Made by a program: the position numbers and the translations under genes. From Chloroflexota bacterium (lineage in GTDB: Bacteria; Chloroflexota; Anaerolineae; Anaerolineales; UBA11657): DNA of 16,813 nucleotides. The stretch lies in assembly GCA_003670425.1 (NCBI GenBank), contig QWRL01000031.1, forward strand, positions 1 through 16,813, given 5' to 3'. Shown here in pieces: positions 1 through 6,927 of the stretch (position 1 is its first letter; each line of letters begins with the position of its first letter). The notes beneath the pieces were generated by a model. That model did no database searches, was not told the DNA's origin, and saw only the letters and a list, made by a program, of their open reading frames with translations.

Positions 1-783
1 ACCCGCGCCCACCCGCTGACGATTGATGTTGATGGCGTGCGCCTACAGCAATACAGTTCACGGGCGAGTGTGGGCGCTGCGCTGGCTGATGCACAGGTGA
101 GCCTGCTGGGCGCAGACTATAGCGAGCCGGCCGTGCAAGCGGCGCTCCCGGCGGATGGCGCAATCCGGATTGTGCGCGTCAGCGAGCAGCAGCTTGTTGA
201 GTACGCGCCGCTGCCGTTTGGCGCACTTACGCAGGCGGCACCCGAGCTGGAGCTGGACCAGCGCGCTGTGCTGCAGGCTGGCGTGAACGGCTTGCTGGCC
301 AAACGCGTGCGCATTTTGTTTGCGGATGGCGTCGAAGTTTCGCGGGCTGCGCTGCAGCAATGGACGGTGCGCGCGCCACTGCCGCGCATCAGCGGCTATG
401 GCACAAACATTGCGGTGCGTGTTGTGGATTCGCCGGACGGACCGGTGGAGTATTGGCGCGCTGTGCGCATGTATGCCACCTCGTACTCGCCGGCCCGCGC
501 TGGTACACCGGTGACTGCGCCCTGGTACGGACGGACGCGCAGCGGCAAGGTGCTCACCAAAGGCATGGTGGCGGTGGACCGCAGCATCATTCCACTGGGC
601 ACGCCGCTTTACATTCCGCGTTATGGGCTGGCCACCGCCGAGGACACGGGCGGCGGTGTGCGCGGCTTGATGATTGACCTTGGCTTTGAAGACGCCAACT
701 ACGAGGGCTGGCACGAGCACGTCACGGTTTACTTCCGCACGCCTGTGCCGCCCGCTGATCAAATAACCTGGGTGCTGCCATAG
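1..783 (+). CDS. YabE-like DUF348/G5/3D-domain cell-wall protein (5' partial)
   Basis: The reading frame is open from base 1, so the N-terminus lies outside the window; 260 residues are visible, numbered here from the first codon. The start is the end of a DUF348 (ubiquitin-like) repeat, seen as LTIDVDGVRLQQYSS and a TV-like helix to about residue 60. Next comes a G5 domain at about 66-130 (EYAPLPF, QAGVNGLLAKRVRILFADG, then a Gly-Thr end). Last is a 3D domain at about 155-255 with the three expected aspartates: D193 in VAVDRSIIPLGTPLYIP, D215 in AEDTGG and D226 in MIDLGFED. The 3D domain resembles the lytic transglycosylase fold of MltA. Members of the YabE/Rpf-like family act on or bind peptidoglycan outside the cell. 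The stop is 17 bases before rsmA, and the yabE-rsmA neighbourhood recalls Bacillus, although no rnmV lies between them here. The exact enzymatic activity is not shown. Confidence 0.85.
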   Translation, partial: TRAHPLTIDVDGVRLQQYSSRASVGAALADAQVSLLGADYSEPAVQAALPADGAIRIVRVSEQQLVEYAPLPFGALTQAAPELELDQRAVLQAGVNGLLAKRVRILFADGVEVSRAALQQWTVRAPLPRISGYGTNIAVRVVDSPDGPVEYWRAVRMYATSYSPARAGTPVTAPWYGRTRSGKVLTKGMVAVDRSIIPLGTPLYIPRYGLATAEDTGGGVRGLMIDLGFEDANYEGWHEHVTVYFRTPVPPADQITWVLP

Positions 784-800
784 ACGAATCTATCGGCAGT

Positions 801-1619
801 TTGCTGCGTGTGCACGGCGTGCGCCTCAAGAAGAGTTTGGGGCAGAACTTTTTGGGCGACCCGGTATGGCTGAACCGGATTGTGGCTGCTGCGGGCGTGG
901 CTGCACAGGATACAGTGCTGGAGATTGGCGCTGGCGCGGGGAGCCTGACGCGCCCGTTGGCGCAGGCTGCGCAGCGCGTGCTGGCGGTGGAGATTGACGG
1001 GCGCTTGCTGCCGGTGCTGCGGGCTGTGCTTGCGGGGCTGGCCAATGTGCATTTGCACCATGGCGATATTCTGGAGCAAGACCTGGGGCAGCTGCTGGCA
1101 GCAGCCGGGTTGGAGTCCGGCGCACCTTATAAAGTGGTTGCAAACATTCCGTATTACATCACTGCCCCAATTCTGCGCATGCTGCTGGAGGCAGCGCAGC
1201 CGCCGACACTGCTTGTGCTCACGCTGCAATATGAAGTGGCGCAGCGCCTTGCGGCCGGGCCCGGGGACATGAGCCTGCTGGCGTTGAGCGTGCAGGTTTA
1301 CGGGGTGCCGCACATCGTGGGGCGCATTCCGGCTGGCGCATTCTTCCCCAAGCCGGAAGTGGACTCGGCAATTGTGCGCGTTGATTTGCATGCAGTGCCG
1401 GTTGTGCCGGCGCCTGAGCTGGCGTTGTTTTTTCGGGTGGCGCGTGCCGGTTTTGGGCAGCGCCGCAAGCAGCTGCTTAACTCGCTGGCAGCTGGCTTGG
1501 GGTTGGGGCGCGAAGCAGTGCGCGCTGCACTGGAGGCTGCCGGTCTGGAGCCGCGGCGGCGGGCGGAGACACTTGCAGTGCCAGAGTGGCTGGCGCTTGC
1601 CCGCGCGTTTTTCAATTAA
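801..1619 (+). CDS. rsmA: 16S rRNA (adenine1518-N6/adenine1519-N6)-dimethyltransferase
   Basis: This 272-residue protein uses SAM to dimethylate two adjacent adenines in the 3'-terminal hairpin of 16S rRNA during 30S assembly. All family motifs are present. They are KSLGQNFLGD at 11-20, the SAM-binding LEIGAGAGSLT at 40-50, the acidic VEID at 63-66, the catalytic NIPYYI at 115-120 (usual form NLPY), and FFPKPEVDS at 181-189. A C-terminal helical domain runs to residue 272. The start chosen is TTG at 801, because RsmA proteins usually begin a few residues before the RKSLGQNF motif. There is no ATG in frame nearby and no clear Shine-Dalgarno sequence. The gene follows the 3D-domain gene by 17 bases and is probably co-transcribed with it. 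A hairpin terminator begins four bases after the stop. Confidence 0.95.
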   Translation: MLRVHGVRLKKSLGQNFLGDPVWLNRIVAAAGVAAQDTVLEIGAGAGSLTRPLAQAAQRVLAVEIDGRLLPVLRAVLAGLANVHLHHGDILEQDLGQLLAAAGLESGAPYKVVANIPYYITAPILRMLLEAAQPPTLLVLTLQYEVAQRLAAGPGDMSLLALSVQVYGVPHIVGRIPAGAFFPKPEVDSAIVRVDLHAVPVVPAPELALFFRVARAGFGQRRKQLLNSLAAGLGLGREAVRAALEAAGLEPRRRAETLAVPEWLALARAFFN

Positions 1620-1622
1620 AGC

Positions 1623-1653
1623 AAAACTCCGGTGCCCCATGCACCGGAGTTTT
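1623..1653. terminator. Two-way intrinsic terminator between rsmA and ssrA
   Basis: A perfect 13-bp stem (AAAACTCCGGTGC pairing with GCACCGGAGTTTT) encloses a five-base loop, CCCAT. The A-run and T-run at the stem ends give a T tract after the GC-rich stem in both directions. It lies four bases after the rsmA stop and six bases beyond the mature 3' end of the tmRNA, so it can end both convergent transcripts. Confidence 0.9.
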
Positions 1654-1658
1654 GAGCA

Positions 1659-2045
1659 GGTGGAGATGCCGAGAATCGAACTCGGGTCCGAAAAGATTCA
1701 CCGCTAAACATCTACGAGCGTAGTCAGGCTATTTCTGTTTCGCCGGGTGCGCCCCGCCCAACAGGGTCGCGTCCCAGCCAGCCGCTTTTTCTTTCGCACG
1801 AGGCACGGCGGCTCGCACGGCATGCAGACTATTGTGTCGCCCCATCGGCTTGCGATCTGCAAGCGCCTGCCGGGGGACGGATCTCACGCATGAGATCTGC
1901 TCCGGCTAGCCGCGATTAGGCGGCGAGCGGAAGAGCGTTATAGGCAGAGTTAGTGCCAGTTAGTTTGTTGCGCTGGTTTTACGAGATCGGCGCCTCTCGG
2001 CTCGCAGTCTAACGACAGCCTCTCCCGTCGAAGCCTGTCATCCCC
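1659..2045 (-). ncRNA. ssrA: tmRNA (transfer-messenger RNA)
   Basis: Read on the minus strand, the RNA starts GGGGATG then ACAGGCTTCGACGGG, the conserved tmRNA 5' end. It finishes with a T-arm (CCGAG, loop TTCGATT, CTCGG) and CATCTCC, discriminator A, then CC. The acceptor stem pairs GGGGATG with CATCTCC and contains the G3-U wobble that alanyl-tRNA synthetase recognises. The two halves are continuous, so this is a one-piece tmRNA of about 387 nt with space for pseudoknots around the tag frame. The next genomic base is T, so the terminal A of CCA appears not to be encoded. The RNA rescues stalled ribosomes together with SmpB, whose gene lies just upstream on the same strand. Its 3' end abuts a terminator hairpin. 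Confidence 0.95.
1916..1957 (-). other. tmRNA tag-peptide reading frame
   Basis: Inside the tmRNA, the frame starting at GGC (1957) and ending at TAA (1918-1916) encodes GTNSAYNALPLAA. The context TAACT-GGC before the resume codon resembles the Bacillus subtilis tag start. The hydrophobic end LAA is the usual signal for ClpXP-type and tail-specific proteases. With the alanine supplied by the charged tmRNA, the full tag would be A-GTNSAYNALPLAA. The frame is open further upstream, so the resume codon is inferred from pattern, not proven. Confidence 0.8.
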
Positions 2046-2053
2046 GCAGGCAA

Positions 2054-2062
2054 AGTGTATCA
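2054..2062 (-). promoter_or_regulatory. Probable ssrA promoter (extended -10)
   Basis: The minus strand reads TGATACACT, an extended -10 (TGN plus TACACT). It ends eight bases before the mature tmRNA 5' end, so transcription could start at or very near that end. A TTGACA lies only seven bases upstream of the -10 hexamer (2067-2072), too close to be its -35 element. This would let ssrA be transcribed independently of smpB. Confidence 0.45.
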
Positions 2063-2101
2063 CCGCTGTCAAGTGCGCGGCGCGCCCGCCGCGGCTTGCG
2101 C

Positions 2102-2563
2102 TCAGCGCCGCCGGCCCAGCTCGCGGCGGATCGCCAAATCACTTTCGCGCTTGGAAATTGCCTGGCGTTTGTCGTGCTGCTGTTTGCCGCGCGCCACCGC
2201 CAGCTCTGCCTTGGCGTGCCCGCCGCGCAGGTACATGCTCAGCGCCACAATGGTGTAGCCGGACGCGCGCAGCTTGACCGCCAGCTTTTTGATTTCACGC
2301 TTGTGCAGCAGCAGCTTGCGGGGCCGCAGCGCTTCATGGTTGTTTTGACTCATGCTGTACGGCGCAATATGCACATTCAGCAGCCACAGCTCGCCTTTCT
2401 GCTCAGCCACATAGCCGTCGCGCAGCTGCACGCCGCCGGCTCGCACAGATTTTATTTCAGTGCCCAGCAGCGCGAGGCCGGCTTCAAACTTTTCTTCAAG
2501 ATAGTAGTCAAAGTGCGCCTTGCGGTTGGTGGCCACAAGCTTGGTGTCCGCTGTGGGCTTCAT
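2102..2563 (-). CDS. smpB: SsrA-binding protein SmpB
   Basis: At 153 residues this is a full-length SmpB, the protein that delivers alanyl-tmRNA to ribosomes stalled on broken mRNAs. Family hallmarks are in order: NRKAHFDYYLEEKFEAGL near 13-30, GTEIKSVRAG at about 35-44, LRDGYV, the WLLNVHIAPY core, HEALRPRKLLLHKREI at about 76-91, and the basic C-terminal tail KQQHDKRQAISKRESD ending in RRELGRRR. That tail enters the mRNA channel in characterised SmpB proteins. The ATG overlaps the stop of the upstream protease gene as ATGA. There is no Shine-Dalgarno sequence, so translation is likely coupled to that gene. The ssrA gene begins 56 bases after the stop. Between them is a GC-rich 7-bp hairpin (2076-2093) without a T tract. 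Confidence 0.96.
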   Translation of the reverse strand: MKPTADTKLVATNRKAHFDYYLEEKFEAGLALLGTEIKSVRAGGVQLRDGYVAEQKGELWLLNVHIAPYSMSQNNHEALRPRKLLLHKREIKKLAVKLRASGYTIVALSMYLRGGHAKAELAVARGKQQHDKRQAISKRESDLAIRRELGRRR

Positions 2564-3771
2564 GGCTGGGCCTGCAAATACTCGATAGCGCGCTGCAAGC
2601 TGGCGTCCGCATCGCCTGTGCCGGGTTCCACGGCAATATCCGGCTCCAGTCCCAGCTTGTCCAGCACAGTGCGGCCGGGTGTGTACCAGCGCGCATTTGT
2701 GACATGCAAACTGGACTTGTCTTCGAGTTCAAAAATCAGCTGCACGGAACCCTTGCCATAGGTTTTTTGGCCGATGAGTGGTGCGCGTTTGCGGTCGCGC
2801 AGCGCGCCTGCCAGAATTTCCGCTGCGCTGGCGGAACCGCCGTCCACTAGCACTGCCAGCGGAGTCTCGGCCGCCAAACCGCCGGCATCTGCCGTGTAGG
2901 TTTCCTCTGCATGGTCACGGCGTGCATGGTACAAAATTACGCCGCCATCCAAAAACAATTTGGCGGTGTCCACGCTGGATTGCAGCAGGCCGCCGCCATT
3001 GCCGCGCAAATCAATGATCACCTGTTTTACGCCGGCTTTAAAGAGTTCCGTGAGGGCCGTGCGCGTCTCGGCTGGCGTGCGGTCGCTAAAGCGGTCAATG
3101 TCCAGCAGGCCGATGGCGGCATCTTGTTCCAGTACGCGCCAGACAACGGAAGGCAGTTCCACTTCAACGCGTATGATGCGCAGCTCGCGCGCTGCGCCCG
3201 CGCCGGTGCGCACGCGCAAAACCACTGTGGTCCCTGCCTCGCCGCGCACGCGCGCCACCACACTGTCTACCGTAGTCGTGGCAGTGAGCGCTTCACCATC
3301 GACAGCCAGCAGAATGTCGCCAGCTAAAATTCCGGCAAGCGCAGCCGGCTGCCCCGCCAAAGGCTTCAGCACAATCTCCCCATTTTCAGATTGGGTAACT
3401 TCGGCGCCGATTCCGCCGAAGCGCCCGGACAGCCGGTCAGTGTCCAGTTCGGCGCCGGCTGCCTCAATAAAGTTGGTGTACGGGTCGTCGATAGCTTGCA
3501 GCAATCCGCGGATCATGCCATGCTCTTGGTCGGCTTTTTCCGGCAGCACGCCCAAGAAATTTCGTTCAATCAGCTGGCGTGCCTGCAGCAATACCGGCAG
3601 CGAAAATTCGCCGTGCTGGCGCGTGGTGCGCTGCTGCGTAAGCACGCCGGCCAAGAACGCGGCTGTGACAACCAAGCTTGTGAGCGCCCCGAAGCCAATC
3701 AGACCAAACCAATGGGCCCGGCTGGCATTCTGGCCGCTTATGTGCGGTGTCGAGTCTGAAGATTCAAGCAT
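2560..3771 (-). CDS. S41 family C-terminal processing (tail-specific) peptidase
   Basis: This 403-residue serine protease of the CtpA/Prc family cuts proteins after recognising their C-terminal tails. A single membrane anchor lies at about 21-44, placing the rest outside the membrane. A short helical region follows, then a PDZ domain at about 110-195 (FGGIGAEV, LAGILAGDILLAVDG). The protease core includes GLLDIDRFSD, IIDLRGNGGG, and the catalytic serine S315 in DGGSASAAEILAGAL. The catalytic lysine is K340 in TYGKGSVQ. The 25-residue Ser-Lys spacing matches E. coli Prc. The C-terminus ends soon after GRTVLDKLGLEPDI. The start ATG at 3771 lacks a clear Shine-Dalgarno sequence. The stop overlaps the smpB start by four bases, so the two are almost certainly one transcript. 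Its substrate is not shown by sequence; tmRNA-tagged exported proteins are an attractive inference. Confidence 0.93.
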   Translation of the reverse strand: MLESSDSTPHISGQNASRAHWFGLIGFGALTSLVVTAAFLAGVLTQQRTTRQHGEFSLPVLLQARQLIERNFLGVLPEKADQEHGMIRGLLQAIDDPYTNFIEAAGAELDTDRLSGRFGGIGAEVTQSENGEIVLKPLAGQPAALAGILAGDILLAVDGEALTATTTVDSVVARVRGEAGTTVVLRVRTGAGAARELRIIRVEVELPSVVWRVLEQDAAIGLLDIDRFSDRTPAETRTALTELFKAGVKQVIIDLRGNGGGLLQSSVDTAKLFLDGGVILYHARRDHAEETYTADAGGLAAETPLAVLVDGGSASAAEILAGALRDRKRAPLIGQKTYGKGSVQLIFELEDKSSLHVTNARWYTPGRTVLDKLGLEPDIAVEPGTGDADASLQRAIEYLQAQP

Positions 3772-3849
3772 GGTTCGTTTAAGTCATTGAGCCCGCAACA
3801 TTAGGCTGCGGAGTTTCCTTTGCGCAACTCGTGTGTTGTGCAGCGGATT

Positions 3850-4248
3850 TTAGTTTGCGCTGACGGCGTCGGGAATGACGTCCAAGCGCAGCAGCTGTCC
3901 TTGTGTGGAAAACTCCACCGCCACCAAATCGAGGCGCCACGGCAGCATGCTGAGGTTGTTGGCATCCAGGTAGAACTCTGCCGCCGCAATCATGTGGGCC
4001 TGCTTGCGCGCTGTGATTGAGTCTTCCGGGGTGCCGAACTTTGTGCCGCGCCGTGTGCGCACTTCCACGAACACCCACACCTGCTTGTGGCGCGCCACAA
4101 TGTCAATCTCGCCGGCAGTGCAGCGGTAGTTGCGTGTAGCGATCCCATAGCCGAGGGAGATAAGCTTTTCCGCAGCCAGCTGCTCACCGGCTTTCCCAAG
4201 CGATTGGCGGATGGTTTTCACTAGGTTGCAGCGCCAGACCGCACTCAT
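3850..4248 (-). CDS. YraN family (UPF0102) nuclease-fold protein
   Basis: This 132-residue protein matches the UPF0102/YraN family. LGKAGEQLAAEKLISLGYGI is followed by RNYRCTAGEIDIVARHK and VWVFVEVRTRRGTKFGTPEDSI, giving the E...D...ExR-type arrangement of the restriction-endonuclease-like fold. Its biochemical role is not established. The first ATG at 4248 overlaps a possible -10 sequence (TACAAT, 4252-4247). GTG at 4221, just before KTIRQSLGKAGE, is therefore an alternative start and would give 123 residues. It lies 30 bases after the htrA-like gene and 78 bases before the S41 protease gene, on the same strand, and probably belongs to their transcript. Confidence 0.88.
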   Translation of the reverse strand: MSAVWRCNLVKTIRQSLGKAGEQLAAEKLISLGYGIATRNYRCTAGEIDIVARHKQVWVFVEVRTRRGTKFGTPEDSITARKQAHMIAAAEFYLDANNLSMLPWRLDLVAVEFSTQGQLLRLDVIPDAVSAN

Positions 4249-4278
4249 TGTATACCGCAGCGGCGCGGCAGCCGCCGG

Positions 4279-5529
4279 CTATTGCGTGGGGCGCGGCTGA
4301 AGTTTAATTTCCACTGCGATTGGCTTGCCACCGCGCAACACAGTGAGTTTGGCGTTTTCGCCGGCCTTTACGTTTTTGACCAAATATGCAATCAGGTCTG
4401 CAATGCTATTTACCCGGGAGCCATTGATCGCAGTGATCACGTCGCCGTCCACCGGAACATCTTCTCCATTGACCGAGATGGTCCGCGTGGATGGGCGCAT
4501 CTTTGCCAGCGCCGCCGCCCCGCCGCTCATCACCTCAATCACCTGTGTGCCGCGCTGGTTCGCATCCAGCTTCATTGCCTCCAGCATGTCCAGCGTGAGA
4601 TCGGTGGCCTTGATGCCGAGGTATGGGTATGTGTAAGCGCGGCCTTGCAGCAGGCTGGGCGCCACCTGGCTCACAATAGATGCGGGCACTGCGAAGCCGA
4701 GGCCGGAACTTGCACGCGAGTCAGAGATGATCTGGGTGTTTACACCAATCACCCGCCCCGCGGAATTCAGCAGCGGTCCGCCGGAGTTGCCTGGATTGAT
4801 GGCGGCATCGGTTTGAATTACTTCTGGAATGGAGAAGCCATTGTGCCCGGAATTAATGGTGCGGCCGATTGCGCTCACAATGCCGGTGGTCAAGGTCCAC
4901 GTCTGTCCAAACGGATTGCCGATTGCGATGGCGCGCTGCCCCACAAAGACCTCGTCTATCCCCGCCAGCTCAAGGGGCTGCAGGGTCAGTCCGCTCACGT
5001 CCACTTTAATCATCGCGATGTCGCTGTCCGGATCCATCGCCACGATCTCAGCCCGCACCGTTAGCCCATCGCGAAAGCTCACCTCGATTGTTTGCGCACC
5101 ATCCACTACATGCATGTTGGTGATGATGTTGCCTTCGCGGTCAAATATAAAGCCGGACCCCTGGGAGCGCTCAAGGGAACCGCCCGGCGTGTCGTCCGGT
5201 GGTATCAGGCCCGGCAGCTTTGGCTGTTCATTGGACGGCAACTGGTTAAGCCCATTCGAATTGGTGCGCTGCACCACCTTGATGTGCACCACTGACGGGG
5301 CAACGCGCTCATAGAGGTCATGGAGCAGCTCCTCTTCAGACTGGGCTGCCGGTATGCTGGTGGCTTGCGGCGCTGCCACCGCGATTGCGGCGCTTGTGGA
5401 CTCCGCCGCAGCAGTGGGCGGATTTGCCACCACAGCACTTGGCGGGATATTGGGCATGCTGCAAGCTGCCATCAGGGCAGCTGCCAACAGGACGGAAAGC
5501 GCTTTGGAAAAACGAACAACTGCTTGCAT
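4279..5529 (-). CDS. HtrA/Deg-family trypsin-like serine protease, lipoprotein
   Basis: This 416-residue protein is an envelope quality-control protease. Its N-terminus is a lipoprotein signal: RFSK, a hydrophobic stretch, then LMAAC with the lipidated cysteine at 23. A low-complexity Ala/Pro/Ser/Thr linker follows to about 65. The trypsin-like domain spans about 70-290 with the full triad: H140 in ITNMHVVDGA, D170 in DPDSDIAMIKVD, and S249 in INPGNSGGPLLN. One PDZ domain follows at about 303-412 (YPYLGIKATDL, GDVITAINGSRVNSIADL), so it has the single-PDZ layout of DegS-like forms and not the two of DegP. A GAGG sequence lies nine bases before the ATG. It is first in the minus-strand cluster yraN, S41 protease, smpB, ssrA, and is divergent from cinA. 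Whether it degrades, activates or chaperones cannot be told from sequence. Confidence 0.94.
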   Translation of the reverse strand: MQAVVRFSKALSVLLAAALMAACSMPNIPPSAVVANPPTAAAESTSAAIAVAAPQATSIPAAQSEEELLHDLYERVAPSVVHIKVVQRTNSNGLNQLPSNEQPKLPGLIPPDDTPGGSLERSQGSGFIFDREGNIITNMHVVDGAQTIEVSFRDGLTVRAEIVAMDPDSDIAMIKVDVSGLTLQPLELAGIDEVFVGQRAIAIGNPFGQTWTLTTGIVSAIGRTINSGHNGFSIPEVIQTDAAINPGNSGGPLLNSAGRVIGVNTQIISDSRASSGLGFAVPASIVSQVAPSLLQGRAYTYPYLGIKATDLTLDMLEAMKLDANQRGTQVIEVMSGGAAALAKMRPSTRTISVNGEDVPVDGDVITAINGSRVNSIADLIAYLVKNVKAGENAKLTVLRGGKPIAVEIKLQPRPTQ

Positions 5530-5558
5530 GTGATTTCGCCTCGATCAGATTTTGCAGG

Positions 5559-5564
5559 AGTGTA
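5559..5564 (-). promoter_or_regulatory. Possible -10 element of the htrA-like gene
   Basis: The minus strand reads GCGATACACT 30 bases before the ATG. The hexamer TACACT, with the same preceding GA, also occurs at the proposed ssrA promoter. No good -35 lies at the usual distance; TTGATA is only nine bases upstream. This is a weak call, based on position and the shared motif. Confidence 0.3.
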
Positions 5565-5663
5565 TCGCCCGCCTATCAACAAAATGCCAGCAGATTGTGA
5601 AGAAGTTGTGCGCCCGGCTTGGAGGCTGTCCGCCTGATTGTTCGGGTATCATTTGAGCGTCTC

Positions 5664-6875
5664 ATGCTTGCTCAAATACCAAATTTTGCCGGGCCACGGC
5701 CCGCCAATCCGCGCGCCGAGGTGATTGCCACTGGCAGTGAACTGCTGTCCGGCAAGACCGTGGACACCAATAGTGCGTATATTGCGCGGGCGCTGCAAGG
5801 CATTGGCATTGGCCTGTGCTCCGTAACGCTGGCCGGTGATGATGAACTGCTGATTGCCGCAGCAATGGACCGTGCGCTGGCGCGCAGTGATGTGGTGATT
5901 GTTACCGGCGGGCTTGGCCCAACGGTGGACGACAAAACGCGCATGGCAGCCGGTTGGGCGGTGGGCAGTCCGCTGGAGTTTCAGCCGGCACTATTGGCGC
6001 AGATTGAGGCGCGCTTTGCGCGCATGGGGCGCCCGATGAGCGAGAACAACCGGCAGCAGGCTTTTATTCCGGTTGGTGCGCTCGCAATTGAGAATCCGGT
6101 TGGCACTGCGCCGTGCTTTGCGGCCGAGCGCGGGCGCAGCGTGCTGATTGCGCTGCCCGGCGTGCCGCGCGAGCTCTTCTACTTGTTGGAGCACGCCGTG
6201 CTGCCGTGGCTTGCCGCGCGCTTTCCGGCGATGGGCGCAATCCATGCGCGGGTGCTGCATGTGGCGGGGCTGGGTGAGAGCGTGGTGGACGCCAAGGTGG
6301 CAGACCTGGAGCGGCTGGCCAACCCGGTGGTCGGCCTCACCACGCATGCGGGCGTTGTGGATTTGCACATCACGGCACGCGCTGCAACCGCTGCGGCGGC
6401 GGCTGCGCTGGTGGCGGATGTTGAGCGCACGGCACGCGCGCGTTTGGGTGCCGCTGTGTTTGGTGCGGATGGCACAACGCTGGCCACGGTGGCGCTTGCG
6501 CATATTGCGGCTGCGGGGCACGCTGCGGCCTGCGTGGAGCAGGGCACCAGCGGTGAACTGGCACGGCGCCTGGCCGCAGCCGGCACCAGCGCATTCCGTG
6601 GCGGCGCATTGTTGCCCGCTGCTGCTGCCGGTGCTGACACCAATGCACTGCTTGACGACGCACTGGCACATTGCGCCCGCATGTTTGCTGCGCCGCTGGC
6701 GCTGGCTTGCGTGCTGCACGCCTCCGCCGATGTGCTGCAACTGGGCATTGCGCTGCAGCCGCCGGCGCCAGCCGGGCAGCAGCGCTTTGTGCGCACCATG
6801 GCCGCGCCTTCCACGCACGCTGCGGAGTGGGGCGCAAACCTGGCGCTAAATCTGCTGCGCGGGCAGTCTGCTTAA
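5664..6875 (+). CDS. CinA-like protein: MoCF domain with degenerate amidohydrolase domain
   Basis: The protein has 403 residues from ATG at 5664; an upstream TTG at 5619 would add 15 residues with no family support. The N-terminal two thirds is a CinA/MoCF domain: EVIATGSELLSGKTVDTNSAYIARAL at about 19-44, the nucleotide-binding TGGLGPTVDDKTR at about 81-93, and PGVPREL at about 165-171. That domain hydrolyses ADP-ribose or CoA-type pyrophosphates in characterised CinA. The C-terminal third should be a nicotinamide-nucleotide amidohydrolase (PncC) domain but is decayed. The usual ESCTGG reads EQGTSG, with Q293 where the catalytic serine should be, and the TGIAGP motif reads LHASAD. The region is alanine-rich but open to a normal stop. 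A -10-like TATCAT (5647-5652) lies 11 bases before the ATG, suggesting a very short or absent leader. Confidence 0.88.
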   Translation: MLAQIPNFAGPRPANPRAEVIATGSELLSGKTVDTNSAYIARALQGIGIGLCSVTLAGDDELLIAAAMDRALARSDVVIVTGGLGPTVDDKTRMAAGWAVGSPLEFQPALLAQIEARFARMGRPMSENNRQQAFIPVGALAIENPVGTAPCFAAERGRSVLIALPGVPRELFYLLEHAVLPWLAARFPAMGAIHARVLHVAGLGESVVDAKVADLERLANPVVGLTTHAGVVDLHITARAATAAAAAALVADVERTARARLGAAVFGADGTTLATVALAHIAAAGHAAACVEQGTSGELARRLAAAGTSAFRGGALLPAAAAGADTNALLDDALAHCARMFAAPLALACVLHASADVLQLGIALQPPAPAGQQRFVRTMAAPSTHAAEWGANLALNLLRGQSA

Positions 6876-6881
6876 ACCAAA

Positions 6882-6904
6882 ACGGGGTGGCCACGCCACC
6901 CCGT
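6882..6904. terminator. Intrinsic terminator between cinA and acpP
   Basis: A perfect 10-bp stem (ACGGGGTGGC with GCCACCCCGT) has a three-base loop. On the minus strand it is followed by TTTTGGTTT, so it mainly serves acpP, whose stop is 23 bases upstream. On the plus strand it sits six bases after the cinA stop but lacks a good T run. Confidence 0.8.
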
Positions 6905-6927
6905 ATCCGCCGTCAAAAATCAGGGGC

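Noticed and set aside
58..762. Long minus-strand open frame opposite the 3D-domain gene
   Set aside because: It is a shadow of a gene with clear domains. Its peptide is His/Arg-rich with no family signature, as expected from the antisense of GC-rich coding sequence.
759..1640. 293-codon minus-strand open frame opposite rsmA
   Set aside because: rsmA carries every catalytic motif on the plus strand. The antisense peptide is rich in Gln, His and Arg with no recognisable domain.
1655..1700. Possible integration site at the 3' end of ssrA
   Set aside because: This is a known target for integrases, but no integrase, no direct repeat and no inserted segment is seen. rsmA and its terminator follow at once.
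2067..2072. TTGACA as the -35 element of the ssrA promoter
   Set aside because: It lies only seven bases from the best -10 hexamer, and nothing resembling a -10 occurs 16-18 bases downstream of it.
2096..3790. Plus-strand open frames (221, 276 and 138 codons) over smpB and the S41 protease
   Set aside because: They overlap two well-supported genes completely and show low-complexity Ser/Ala/Arg composition.
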